NCBI RefSeq assembly: GCF_007679965.1
Contig: NZ_VEHL01000013.1
Location: 62,001 to 126,000 of the forward strand
Length of the DNA stretch: 64,000 nt
Source of the DNA: Bordetella genomosp. 13
Lineage (GTDB): Bacteria; Pseudomonadota; Gammaproteobacteria; Burkholderiales; Burkholderiaceae_B
Direction: 5' to 3'
The position numbers and the translations under genes are program-made. Positions 27,512 to 35,809 of this stretch are shown one piece after another. The notes under the pieces were generated by a model, which worked only from the letters and a program-made list of their open reading frames with translations, was not told the DNA's origin and made no database searches. Position 1 is the stretch's first letter, and the number at the start of each line of letters is the position of its first letter.

Positions 27512-27561
27512 ATTGCTGCTGTGATTGGGGGCTCGCCTTATGTTGCGGCGCCTCCTGCTCT

Positions 27562-28341
27562 CTACGCGGTCGGAATCGTGCCGCCGTCGATCACGTACTC
27601 GGTGCCGGTGATGGATGCCGCGCGCGGCGAGGCCAGGAACGCGATCAACTGGGCCACTTCCATCGGCGTGCACGGCCGGCCCAGGGGAATGCCGCCCAGG
27701 GACTCCATGATGATCTGCTTGCCGCCTTCGTAGTCGGTGCCCGCCTGCGCGGCCAGCCGCCGCGCCAGCGCGACGGAGGCTTCCGTCTCGATCCAGCCGG
27801 GCGCCACGCGCACGACCCGTACGCCGCCGGGCGCCACTTCCTTCGACAGGCTCTTGCTGTAGGTCGACAGCGCGGCCTTGGCGGCGGCATAGGCAGTGGT
27901 CGACTCGGGCAGAGGCAATTCACGCTGGATCGAGGTGACGTGGACGACCACGCCGCCGCCCTGCGCCAGCATGCCGGGCAACAGGGAGCGATCCAGCCGG
28001 ACGGCCGGCAGAAGGTTGAGGCTCAGCTCGCGCTGCCATTCGTCCTCGCCCAGCGCCGCGAAGCCGCCGCCGGGCGCCGTCGAGCCTCCCAGCACGTGCA
28101 CGATGATGTCCACGCCCCCGAAATTGTCCATGACGGCCCGCGCCACGGTGTCGCAGCCTTCGGGCGTCGTCAGGTCGGCGGCGACGAACACGTCCGCGGC
28201 GGCCTCTTCCGGTGCCTGCCGGGCCGTGGTGAGCACCTTCGCGCCGAGTTCGCGGAACAGGCCGACCACCGCCTTGCCGACCCCCTTGGTGCCCGCCGTC
28301 ACCAGGACGCGCCTGCCTTCGAGTTCCTTGTGCGTGGACAT
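27562..28341 (-). CDS. SDR family oxidoreductase
   Basis: Classical short-chain dehydrogenase, 259 residues. The cofactor site is VLVTAGTKGVGKAVV, an unusual TAGTKGVG form of TGxxxGxG. The active site is intact: Ser in VTSIQRELPLPES and the YxxxK motif as AYAAAKAAL. The NNAG-like position reads VHVLGGS. Its start overlaps the stop of the SnoaL-like gene (28341-28343), so the two are translationally coupled. Together they form the operon divergent from the HxlR regulator, which probably controls them. The substrate is unknown. Confidence 0.92.
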   Translation of the reverse strand: MSTHKELEGRRVLVTAGTKGVGKAVVGLFRELGAKVLTTARQAPEEAAADVFVAADLTTPEGCDTVARAVMDNFGGVDIIVHVLGGSTAPGGGFAALGEDEWQRELSLNLLPAVRLDRSLLPGMLAQGGGVVVHVTSIQRELPLPESTTAYAAAKAALSTYSKSLSKEVAPGGVRVVRVAPGWIETEASVALARRLAAQAGTDYEGGKQIIMESLGGIPLGRPCTPMEVAQLIAFLASPRAASITGTEYVIDGGTIPTA

Positions 28342-28667
28342 CAGCCGATCTCCAGCGATCGGATCCTGCCGCCCGCCAGTTCGAACACGTGGTCCAGCCT
28401 GACGGGACTGCCGGGGAAGCTGCCGGCGACGTTCGCGGTGACCGCCAGGCGGTCGCCTTGCTGGTACGCGCTGACCGGCTCGACCGTGTATTGGAATTTC
28501 TCTCGCGCCTGGCGCTTCCAGGCCTGGATGGCCGCGTGGCCCCGATGCGTGCGGCCCTCGTCGAGGACGACGGCGTCGGGCCCGAAGCACTGGCCGATGG
28601 CGCTGCTGTCCGAGCCGTTGCTGATGTCGAAGTAGACGCGGACCGCGGTGGGCAGGGAAAGGGACAT
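28341..28667 (-). CDS. SnoaL-like / nuclear transport factor 2-fold protein
   Basis: Protein of 108 residues with the alpha+beta cone fold typical of SnoaL-like polyketide cyclases: VRVYFDISNGSDSSAIGQCFGPDAVVLDEGR near the start, HRGHAAIQAWKRQ, and GSPVRLDHVFELAGGRIRSLEIG at the end. Family members act on or bind small hydrophobic compounds; many have no known function. It is first in the two-gene operon with the SDR. The ATG at 28667 is used because upstream residues do not match the family. Confidence 0.85.
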   Translation of the reverse strand: MSLSLPTAVRVYFDISNGSDSSAIGQCFGPDAVVLDEGRTHRGHAAIQAWKRQAREKFQYTVEPVSAYQQGDRLAVTANVAGSFPGSPVRLDHVFELAGGRIRSLEIG

Positions 28668-28687
28668 GGTCGGGTTCTCGCTATAGT

Positions 28688-28699
28688 TGCCGTACGGCA
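28688..28699. promoter_or_regulatory. palindrome between the HxlR gene and its divergent operon
   Basis: TGCCGTACGGCA is a perfect 12-bp palindrome centred in the 89-base gap, 57 bases before the HxlR start and 20 bases before the SnoaL start. It is a natural operator candidate for HxlR acting on both directions. Confidence 0.5.
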
Positions 28700-28756
28700 T
28701 TTTCACCATCGGCCGGCTGGTCAACAAGAACGCACGAAAAAGTAAGGGACTGCGCC

Positions 28757-29122
28757 ATGAGAAAGTCATACACCCCGGAGACCGCGGCCATCGGCGTGGA
28801 GGAAGCGCTGCGGTTCATCGACGGCCGCTGGAAGCTGCTCATCCTCTTCCATCTGTTCGATGGGAAGGTGCAGCGTTATTCGGACCTGGAGAGGCTGATC
28901 CCGGGCATCTCCCAGAAGATGCTGGCGCAGCAGCTGCGGCAGCTGGAAGCCGACGGGCTCGTGTCGCGCACGGTGTATCCGCAGGTGCCGCCGAAGGTCG
29001 AGTACCGGCTGACCGAATGGGGCCAGGCCTTGTGTCCGGCGCTGGATGCGATGCTGAACTGGACGGAACAGCGCGACGCACACGCGGCCCGGGATGCCAC
29101 GGAGGGCACGGCCATAGGCTGA
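28757..29122 (+). CDS. HxlR family transcriptional regulator
   Basis: Winged-helix regulator of 121 residues. The family signature runs from EEALRFIDGRWKLLILFHL through YSDLERLIPGISQKMLAQQL and LRQLEADGLVSRTVYPQVPP to VEYRLTEWGQAL. Family members often sense redox or aldehyde stress. No conserved N-terminal Cys (the redox sensor of HypR-like members) is seen here; the only Cys is near the C-terminus. It diverges from the SnoaL-SDR operon across a perfect palindrome and is its likely regulator. Confidence 0.92.
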   Translation: MRKSYTPETAAIGVEEALRFIDGRWKLLILFHLFDGKVQRYSDLERLIPGISQKMLAQQLRQLEADGLVSRTVYPQVPPKVEYRLTEWGQALCPALDAMLNWTEQRDAHAARDATEGTAIG

Positions 29123-29236
29123 TGCCGTTGTGGTCCGCGGGCCCTCGTCAGGACGCGTGACGCCCGACGAGGCTGATGCATGCCGCGTGCGAGCCGGCCC
29201 TCGGCAAGACCCATCGCCCGGATGCGCGCCCTGCTC

Positions 29237-31555
29237 TCATGCGGCTCGCATCTCGCGCGCGAAGCCGCCGGACGACTCGCCGACGTGCCACCAGCTGGGC
29301 AGCAGCGCGCGCACCTTGCGCTGGCGGAACCGGTCATCGATCAGGTGCACGGTGCCCGTGTCGGTCTCGGTGCGGATCACCCGCCCCGCCGCCTGCACCA
29401 CCTTCTGCAAGCCCGGATAGAGATAGGTGTAGTCGTAGGCCAGCTGCTGGCCGTAGCGCGCGCCCATGGCCGCCAGGATCTGCTCGTTGACGGGATTGAC
29501 CTGCGGCAGGCCCAGCGTGGCGATGAAGGCGCCGATCAGCCGCCGGCCAGGCAGGTCCACGCCCTCGGCGAACGCGCCGCCCAACACCGCGAAGCCCACG
29601 CCGCGCCCGTCTTCCGTGAAGCGCGCCAGGAACGCCGCGCGCTCGTCGTCGCTCATGCGCGGCGCCTGGGTCCATTGCGGCACGTGCGGATGCGCGCCGG
29701 CCATGCGCTGCGCCACCTGCTCCAGATAGGCGAAGCTGCTGAGGAACACCAGGTAGTTGCCCGGCTGCGCGGCGTATTGCGCCGCGATCAGGTCGGCGAT
29801 GGGGGCCAGCGACCGTGCCCGGTCGCGCCAGCGCGTGGAGACGCCGGCCACCACGTGCACGCGCAGCTGGTCGGCGGAGAACGGGGCCGCCACGTCGATC
29901 CAGCCCGTGCCGGCGGGCAGCCCGAGCGTGTCGCGATGGAAGTCCGGCGGGCTGAGCGTGCCGGAGAACAGCACCGTGCAGCGCGCCGCCGCGTGCCGCG
30001 CCGCGAGGTACGGGGCCGGCACGACGTTGCGGATGCAGAGGTCCGAGGCGGGCGCGGCGCGCGGGGCCGCCTCGTCGCGCACCGTCAGGTCGAACAGCGC
30101 GTGGCTGCCGAAGCTTTCCGCCAGGCGGCCGAACTGCAGCAGCGTGAAATGCAGGGCCAGCGCGGGATCGCCGGGCGGCGCGGCCGTGCCCGCGAAATGC
30201 TCGGCCAGCGCCGCGCTGGCGCGCTGCGCGGCCTCGCGCAGCCCGCCGGGCACCATGTCGTAGGCGCCGTAGGCCCCGGGCTGCTTCTTCTGCAGGGCGC
30301 GCCACGAACGCAGCAGCCCGTCCAGCGGCTTGCGCAGGCCCTTCGGCACGACGGCGCGCGCGGCGCGGACGTCGTCGGTGGACAGCGAGACGCTGTACAT
30401 GCCGCGCGCGCGCTCCAGCAGGTTGTGCGCCTCGTCCACCGCGATTGCCACGCGCCACTGATGCGCCAGCGTCGAGGCATACAGCATGGCGTTGGCGTCG
30501 AACCAGTAGTTGTAGTCGCCCACCACCACGTCGCTCCAGCGCGCCAGCTCCTGGCCCAGGTAATACGGGCAGATGCCGTGCTCATCGGCCACGGCGCGCA
30601 CCGGCGCGCGCGACAGCGTGGCGTCGCCGCGGGCCAGCGCCTGCGCCCGCGCGGCCGGCAGGCGGTCGTAGAAGCCGCGCGCACGCGGGCAGGACTCGCC
30701 ATGGCAGGCCAGGTCGGGATGCGCGCAGGCCTTCTCGCGCGCCACCAGCTCCACCACGCGCAACGGCAGGCCATCGCCGCCGCACGCCCCGCGCAAGGTC
30801 TCGACCGCATTCAACGCCAGGCCATGCCCCGGCCCCTTGGCCGACAGGAAGTAGACCTTGTCGAGCCCCTGCGTGGCGCAGGCCTTCAGCAAGGGGAACA
30901 GCGTGCCCAGCGTCTTGCCTACGCCCGTGGGGGCCTGGGCCATGACGGGATGGCCGTCGCGCGCGGCCCGGTACACGGCCACCGCCAGGTCGCGCTGGCC
31001 GGCGCGCATGGCGCCGTAGGGAAACGCCAGCGCCTCGAGCGCCGCGTCGCGCGCCTCGCGGTGCGCGCGCTCGTGCCTGGCCCACTGGGCATAGCGCTCG
31101 CACATGTCCTGGAAAAGGCTTGCCAGCGCACCGGCCTGCATGGTCTCGTCCACCACGGTCTCGGCTTCGGTGTCCAGGTTGAAATACACCACGGCCACCG
31201 TGATCTCGGCCAGCCCGCGATCGGCGCACAGCATGTGGCCGTAGACCCGCGCCTGCGCACGGTGCAGCGCGCGCTGGTTGTCGCGCAGCGCGTCCAGGTC
31301 GCCGCGGTAGGTCTTCACCTCTTCGATGCGATGCGCGCGCGGATCGTAGCCATCGGCCCGGCCGCGCACCGTCAGGCCGGCATGGGCGGCCGTCAGCGGG
31401 ACCTCGTGCTCGACCTGCGCGCCGCGCCGCTGCGCGATGATGGCGTGCCCGGCCATGCCCTCCAGCGCCGTGGGCGCGGGCGTGAAGCGCGAATCCAGGT
31501 CGCCCGCGCGCGCCGTGAAGTCGCACAGGGTGCGCACCGCCACCTCGAGCTTCAT
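29237..31555 (-). CDS. Fe-S DEAH helicase (XPD/DinG-like) with an N-terminal nuclease-like domain
   Basis: Superfamily 2 helicase, 772 residues. Seen directly: Walker A APTGVGKT (208-215), Walker B as DEAH (374-377), and four cysteines between them (C277, C284, C289, C329) placed like the 4Fe-4S ligands of XPD/DinG. Before the helicase, residues about 50-150 carry ADGYD...IEEVKTY, an Asp/Glu-x-Lys pattern of PD-(D/E)XK nucleases. C-terminal motifs include GGAFAEGVDLPG and QAAGRVIR. It starts inside the stop of the FAN1-like nuclease gene (ATGA overlap), so the two are translationally coupled. A joint role in DNA repair, perhaps of crosslinks or branched DNA, is inferred. Confidence 0.9.
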   Translation of the reverse strand: MKLEVAVRTLCDFTARAGDLDSRFTPAPTALEGMAGHAIIAQRRGAQVEHEVPLTAAHAGLTVRGRADGYDPRAHRIEEVKTYRGDLDALRDNQRALHRAQARVYGHMLCADRGLAEITVAVVYFNLDTEAETVVDETMQAGALASLFQDMCERYAQWARHERAHREARDAALEALAFPYGAMRAGQRDLAVAVYRAARDGHPVMAQAPTGVGKTLGTLFPLLKACATQGLDKVYFLSAKGPGHGLALNAVETLRGACGGDGLPLRVVELVAREKACAHPDLACHGESCPRARGFYDRLPAARAQALARGDATLSRAPVRAVADEHGICPYYLGQELARWSDVVVGDYNYWFDANAMLYASTLAHQWRVAIAVDEAHNLLERARGMYSVSLSTDDVRAARAVVPKGLRKPLDGLLRSWRALQKKQPGAYGAYDMVPGGLREAAQRASAALAEHFAGTAAPPGDPALALHFTLLQFGRLAESFGSHALFDLTVRDEAAPRAAPASDLCIRNVVPAPYLAARHAAARCTVLFSGTLSPPDFHRDTLGLPAGTGWIDVAAPFSADQLRVHVVAGVSTRWRDRARSLAPIADLIAAQYAAQPGNYLVFLSSFAYLEQVAQRMAGAHPHVPQWTQAPRMSDDERAAFLARFTEDGRGVGFAVLGGAFAEGVDLPGRRLIGAFIATLGLPQVNPVNEQILAAMGARYGQQLAYDYTYLYPGLQKVVQAAGRVIRTETDTGTVHLIDDRFRQRKVRALLPSWWHVGESSGGFAREMRAA

Positions 31556-33234
31556 GCGGCCTGTTCCTGGTATTCCTGCTGATCCGCTGCCACAGCCCAG
31601 CGCACGTGGCAGACCTGCACCGGCAGGCCATGCGCGACGGCATAGTGCAGCCAGCGCACCTGGTTGTCCTGCAGGCGGTCTCCGGGGCCCTTCACTTCGA
31701 TCAGTTCATAGCGCCGCTCGGCCGGCCAGAAGCGCACCAGGTCGGGCAGGCCGGACCGGTTCGCCTTCGGATCGTCCAGCAGCCGCGCGAACCACAGCGC
31801 CAGGTGCTCGGCGGGGATGCAGTCGAGCGCGAGTTCCAGCAGCTCGCGCGTCAGCATGCCCCACGCCACGAAGGGCGACTGGATGCCCGCCTTCTGCTCG
31901 AAGCGCGCCAGGATCAGCGCGCGATGGCTGCCGTCGCGCAGCGCGTCCAGGCACGCCGCGAACGACGCTTCGCGGCGCGCGCGGAAACCGGGCTCGTGCA
32001 GATCGGCGGGACCGCGCTGGAAAGGATGGAAGAACGCGCCGGCCACCGGCAGGAAGATGGCGTCCCAGCACAACAGGCCGAACAGCGAATTGATCAGGCC
32101 GTTCTCGACCCAATGCACGCTGGCGCCGTCGACGGCGAAATGATCGCGCGTGACCACTTCCACGCGGCACGCTTCGTTTGGACGCGGCAGCGTCAGCATC
32201 ATGGGCCGCACCGGCGGGCCGCCACGGCGCGCCGGCACGATATGCCCGGCCTGGCGCGCCAGGCGTGGCAGCATGCGCTGCACCAGCTGCCGCTCGGCCT
32301 CGCTTTCGGCGCGGTCCAGCGCCTGGCCGGCCAATGCATGCGCCTCGTCGAACCGCTGCTGCCGTTCCAGCACACGGATCAGCCGCTGGCGCGCCCCGGG
32401 ATACGTGCTGGCGCGATAGGCCTGCTCCGCCTCGGCCCAGTCGGCGGCGCGTTCGCACCATTGCCCCAGGCGGAACCACACTTTGGCCCGGCGCCGCGCC
32501 AGCCAGGGCACGGCGGTCTCGCAGGCCGCGAGCTGGCCGCGCAACACGGCGGCCTGGTCGGCCACTGCCACATCAAGCTGGTCGCGAATCTGCTGCAGCG
32601 ACAGATACACGTCGACGTCGGCGGCGCCCTGGAAGGCGCGGGTCGCGGCATCGATGTCGACCTTTTCGTACTGGAAGATGCCCAGGTCGGCCAGCACGAA
32701 CTCCGACCAGCCCTGGTCCAGGTTGCCGAAGAACATCAGGCGCAGCCGCTGCGCCATCGGCGCCACCTCGACGGACCAGATCGCTTCGCCGGCCCGCGCG
32801 CCCCAGCCGCTGCACGGCCGCTCGCGCGGCTCGCCCAGCACGGCCTCCAGCCCCGCCAGCAGCTCGGCCTTGCGCAGCGACGCGCGCAGGCCGGCCTGCG
32901 GATAGCGGCGCGCCAGTTCGTCCTTGGTGTGCAGCGCCGCCCAGTCGGACCAGGGCAGCACGGGATCGGCACGCAGCCAGCCGAGTTCGAGCAAGGGCCC
33001 TGCGGCGGGTTCGACCGGACCGATCTCTTCGTACGCCAGCCGTTCGGCGCGATACACGGTATGGCGCCGCAACAGCAGCCGCACCAGCAAGGCCCGCGAT
33101 GGCCGCGGCAAGGTCGGGAAGGCGCGCAGGAAGGCCTGCTCGCTCGGGCGGAACACGTCGGCATAGCGCGCACCCAACCAGTCCAGCGCTTGCTGGAAGT
33201 TGTGCAGGTAGTAGTAGCGGTGCTCGGGGTACAT
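31552..33234 (-). CDS. FAN1-like VRR-NUC domain nuclease
   Basis: Protein of 560 residues. The C-terminal VRR-NUC domain shows the catalytic pattern GLPDLVRFW (Asp near 498), then ELIEVKGPGDRLQDNQ (Glu-Val-Lys near 513-515 and the conserved GPxDRLxxxQ). The N-terminal two thirds are helical with SAP/TPR-like character (FQQALDWLGARYADVF; repeated WFRLGQWCERAADWAEAEQAYR-type helices), as in bacterial and eukaryotic FAN1, a structure-specific 5' flap nuclease involved in interstrand-crosslink repair. The ATG at 33234 matches the family start (MYPEHRYYYL) though no ribosome site is visible; an in-frame ATG at 33330 exists. It is first gene of the coupled nuclease-helicase pair. Confidence 0.9.
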   Translation of the reverse strand: MYPEHRYYYLHNFQQALDWLGARYADVFRPSEQAFLRAFPTLPRPSRALLVRLLLRRHTVYRAERLAYEEIGPVEPAAGPLLELGWLRADPVLPWSDWAALHTKDELARRYPQAGLRASLRKAELLAGLEAVLGEPRERPCSGWGARAGEAIWSVEVAPMAQRLRLMFFGNLDQGWSEFVLADLGIFQYEKVDIDAATRAFQGAADVDVYLSLQQIRDQLDVAVADQAAVLRGQLAACETAVPWLARRRAKVWFRLGQWCERAADWAEAEQAYRASTYPGARQRLIRVLERQQRFDEAHALAGQALDRAESEAERQLVQRMLPRLARQAGHIVPARRGGPPVRPMMLTLPRPNEACRVEVVTRDHFAVDGASVHWVENGLINSLFGLLCWDAIFLPVAGAFFHPFQRGPADLHEPGFRARREASFAACLDALRDGSHRALILARFEQKAGIQSPFVAWGMLTRELLELALDCIPAEHLALWFARLLDDPKANRSGLPDLVRFWPAERRYELIEVKGPGDRLQDNQVRWLHYAVAHGLPVQVCHVRWAVAADQQEYQEQAA

Positions 33235-33366
33235 GCCGGGGGGCTGCGGGGGTCGCGATCGGATTGGACTGGATATGCATCCAGTTCCATCATAACCCGG
33301 GCCGAGCGCGGAAAATTGGAAATGCCGCATCTATGCCGCATGACACTCCCCTGGGCCTGGTCGTCC

Positions 33367-33384
33367 GTATATCCTGGCTATACA
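33367..33384 (+). promoter_or_regulatory. higBA promoter/operator
   Basis: GTATA (33367-33371) and TATAC (33379-33383) are an inverted repeat spaced by 7 bases; the second half overlaps a -10-like TATACA (33379-33384) placed 11 bases before the higB start. This fits autorepression by HigA. The message would have almost no leader. Confidence 0.5.
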
Positions 33385-33394
33385 CTGGCTCATA

Positions 33395-33685
33395 ATGATC
33401 AAAACCTTCCGACACAAAGGCATTGAAGACTTCTTCCTGAAAGGGTCGAAAGCCAGGATCACGGCCGCACATGCAGCCAAGTTGAGGCTGCAACTTGCCG
33501 CCCTTCACAGCGCCACGTCGCTGGAAGATCTTGCAGCCCCTGCCAATTGGAGACTCCACCTGCTCATCGGAAAGAATCCAAAAGGCCAGAGTGTTGACGG
33601 TCATCATGCATTCGATGTCAGCGGGAACTGGCGGTCGACCTTCCGTTTCGAGGGCACCGACGTCGTCCTTGTCGACTATCACTAG
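33395..33685 (+). CDS. higB: HigB-type toxin (RelE superfamily)
   Basis: Toxin of 96 residues, the normal HigB length. Typical features are MIKTFRHKGIEDFF at the start, AHAAKLRLQLAALH, PANWRLHLLIG, and the C-terminal WRSTFRFEGTDVVLVDYH. HigB toxins cut mRNA on the translating ribosome when the antitoxin is lost. It is followed 10 bases later by higA, in the toxin-first order typical of hig loci. Base composition is lower in GC than its neighbours, suggesting acquisition. Confidence 0.95.
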   Translation: MIKTFRHKGIEDFFLKGSKARITAAHAAKLRLQLAALHSATSLEDLAAPANWRLHLLIGKNPKGQSVDGHHAFDVSGNWRSTFRFEGTDVVLVDYH

Positions 33686-33695
33686 GAGTATCGCC

Positions 33696-34034
33696 ATGAG
33701 AATGTTCAACCCACCGCATCCGGGTGAGGTCTTGCGCGAGTATCTCGGTGACCTGAGCGTTACCGAGGCAGCGACGCACCTGCAGGTCACGCGCGCAATG
33801 TTGTCCCGGATCCTCAACGGACATGCTGCCATTTCGGCGGAAATGGCTCTCCGTCTTTCCCAAGCCTTGGGAACGAGTGCAGATCTATGGCTCGGAATGC
33901 AAGCTCAGTACGATCTTTGGCAGGCCGAACACACGAAAGGTGCAAGGCGTGTCCGCATCAAGCGTTTCAAGTTCCTCGCTGACGCCTCCGCGCTCAAGCG
34001 GGAAGACCAAGATGCAGAGCTTGCTGGCGCGTGA
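33696..34034 (+). CDS. higA: HigA-type antitoxin (XRE family)
   Basis: Antitoxin of 112 residues. It starts with FNPPHPGEVLREYL, the HigA signature, and has an XRE helix-turn-helix (SVTEAATHLQVTRAMLSRIL, then NGHAAISAEMALRLSQALG and WLGMQAQYDLW). It neutralises HigB and represses the operon. The ATG at 33696 follows TAGGAG. The C-terminal 25 residues (RVRIKRFKFLADASALKRE) are an extra basic tail beyond the usual end. Confidence 0.95.
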   Translation: MRMFNPPHPGEVLREYLGDLSVTEAATHLQVTRAMLSRILNGHAAISAEMALRLSQALGTSADLWLGMQAQYDLWQAEHTKGARRVRIKRFKFLADASALKREDQDAELAGA

Positions 34035-34058
34035 CCGACGATTTGCCAAAGCCGAATG

Positions 34059-34078
34059 CCCCGCCCCGTGCGGGGTTT
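34059..34078 (+). terminator. probable terminator of higBA
   Basis: CCCCG (34059-34063) and CGGGG (34071-34075), followed by TTT, 25 bases after the higA stop. Short stem and T-run make it moderate. Confidence 0.5.
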
Positions 34079-34136
34079 CGCTTATCTGGGCGATCGCCAC
34101 GCAACGACCGGGAAAGACTAAAGCCGCCCAATGCAA

Positions 34137-34166
34137 AAAGCCCCGACAGAGACTGTACGGGGCTTT
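34137..34166 (-). terminator. terminator of tRNA-Ser (lysC side)
   Basis: AAAGCCCCG (34137-34145) and CGGGGCTTT (34158-34166) form a perfect 9-bp stem. On the minus strand it is followed by TTTTT, 19 bases beyond the CCA end of the tRNA gene. Confidence 0.92.
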
Positions 34167-34184
34167 CTGGGACTTGCTTAATTC

Positions 34185-34278
34185 TGGCGGAGGCGGAGGG
34201 ATTCGAACCCTCGATGCAGGTTTTTGCCCACATGCTCCCTTAGCAGGGGAGTACCTTCAACCACTCGGCCACGCCTCC
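34185..34278 (-). tRNA. tRNA-Ser (anticodon GCU)
   Basis: Class II tRNA of 94 bases including an encoded CCA. The acceptor arms GGAGGCG and CGCCTCC pair fully, with discriminator G. The anticodon arm is CTCCC-CTGCTAA-GGGAG with anticodon GCT at 34244-34242. It has a long variable arm (serine type) and the T-loop GGTTCGAATCC. It reads AGC/AGU serine codons. TAGAAT at 34296-34291 could be its -10. It lies downstream of lysC on the same strand. Confidence 0.98.
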
Positions 34279-34370
34279 AGAGAATCCAAGATTCTATCAG
34301 AAAAATTTGGCATTTTTCTGGCGTGGGTACGCGGATCGCGCACCCGCATCAAAAATTTTCGCCGGACGCC

Positions 34371-35636
34371 CTACGCCTTCTCGGCCGGCGCCTGGTCCAG
34401 GCCGAACGCCTTGTGCAGGGCGCGCACGGCCAGTTCCATGTACTTGTCGTCGATGATCACCGAGGTCTTGATCTCGCTGGTGCTGATCATCTGGATGTTG
34501 ATGCCTTCCTGCGACAGCGTCTGGAACATCAGGCTGGCCACGCCGACGTGCGAGCGCATGCCGATGCCGACGATGGAGACCTTGGCGACCTTCTCGTCGG
34601 TGGCCAGTTCGCGGGCGCCCACGGCGGGGATCACTTCGCGCTTGAGCACGTCGACCACGCGCTGATATTCGTTGCGGTTGACCGTGAACGAGAAGTCGGT
34701 GGTGCCGGCGACGGACTGGTTCTGCACGATCATGTCGACGTCGATGTTGGCGGCGGCGACCGGGCCCAGGATCGAGTAGGCGACGCCGGGCTTGTCCGGC
34801 ACGGCCAGCAGGGTGATTTTGGCTTCGTCGCGGCTGAAGGCGATGCCGGAGACAACGGCGGCTTCCATTTTTTCGTCTTCCTCAAAAGTAATCAGCGTGC
34901 CCGAGACCATTTCTTCTTCGAGCGGGATGAGCGGGTCGGTCAGCGAGGACAGGACCCGCGTGGGCACACGGTATTTGCCCGCGAACTCGACGGAGCGGAT
35001 CTGCAGCACCTTGGAGCCCAGCGACGCCATCTCGAGCATCTCCTCGAACGAGACGACGGCCATGCGGCGCGCCTCGGGCACGACGCGGGGGTCGGTGGTG
35101 TAGACGCCGTCGACGTCGGTGTAGATCAGGCATTCGTGGGCGCCGATGGCCGCCGCCACGGCCACGGCCGAGGTGTCGGAGCCGCCGCGGCCCAGCGTGG
35201 TGATGTGGCCTTCCTCGTCGATGCCCTGGAAGCCCGTGACCACGACCACGCGGCCGGCGTCCAGGTCGGCGCGGATGCGCGCGTCGTCGATGGAGCTGAT
35301 GCGGGCCTTGGTGTAGGCCGAATCGGTGCGCACGGGCACTTGCCAGCCGGTGTAGCTGCGCGCCTGCACGCCTTCGGCCTGCAGGGCGATGGCCAGCAGG
35401 CCGCTGCTGGCCTGCTCGCCGGTGGCGGCGATCATGTCGAGCTCGCGGCCGTCGGGCTGCGCGGCGATTTCGCGGGCCAGGCCCAGCAGGCGATTGGTTT
35501 CGCCGGCCATGGCGGAGGGAACGACCACGACCTGGTGGCCGGCGGCATGCCACTTCGCGACGCGGCGCGCCACGTTCTTGATGCGCTCGACCGAGCCCAT
35601 CGAGGTACCGCCGTACTTGTGAACGATAAGGGACAT
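34371..35636 (-). CDS. lysC: aspartate kinase
   Basis: Aspartokinase of 421 residues, the usual size of the class with two C-terminal ACT domains. It phosphorylates aspartate as the first step to lysine, threonine, methionine and diaminopimelate. Seen directly: the kinase motif KYGGTSMGS (residues 7-15), ATGEQASSGLLA, TTLGRGGSDTSAVA and TDVDGVYTTDP. The ACT regions begin near VSGIAFSRDEAKITLL and near VAKVSIVGIGMRSHVGVA, giving feedback control by lysine/threonine in this class. tRNA-Ser follows 92 bases downstream; between them is a hairpin (34325-34345) without a T-run. Confidence 0.97.
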   Translation of the reverse strand: MSLIVHKYGGTSMGSVERIKNVARRVAKWHAAGHQVVVVPSAMAGETNRLLGLAREIAAQPDGRELDMIAATGEQASSGLLAIALQAEGVQARSYTGWQVPVRTDSAYTKARISSIDDARIRADLDAGRVVVVTGFQGIDEEGHITTLGRGGSDTSAVAVAAAIGAHECLIYTDVDGVYTTDPRVVPEARRMAVVSFEEMLEMASLGSKVLQIRSVEFAGKYRVPTRVLSSLTDPLIPLEEEMVSGTLITFEEDEKMEAAVVSGIAFSRDEAKITLLAVPDKPGVAYSILGPVAAANIDVDMIVQNQSVAGTTDFSFTVNRNEYQRVVDVLKREVIPAVGARELATDEKVAKVSIVGIGMRSHVGVASLMFQTLSQEGINIQMISTSEIKTSVIIDDKYMELAVRALHKAFGLDQAPAEKA

Positions 35637-35809
35637 CTCGTACTCGGGAAAGAACTGGATGATTCGAGCCGCGTCGCAAGACCAGCAAGCGCGGGCGGCA
35701 AACCCATGAGTTTACCTTGCTTGCGGCAATTTGCGTGAATATCCCCGATATGCCTGGAATCCAGCCATTCCAGGGCAACCGGGGATTATCGCGTGGGAAG
35801 CGCCGCCGC

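Noticed and set aside
19265..27673. A 2802-codon open frame antisense to tpsA
   Set aside because: It is the mirror of the highly biased, repetitive, GC-rich tpsA coding sequence. It has no ribosome site or domain and its composition is low-complexity (Gly/Arg/Ala/Val/His).
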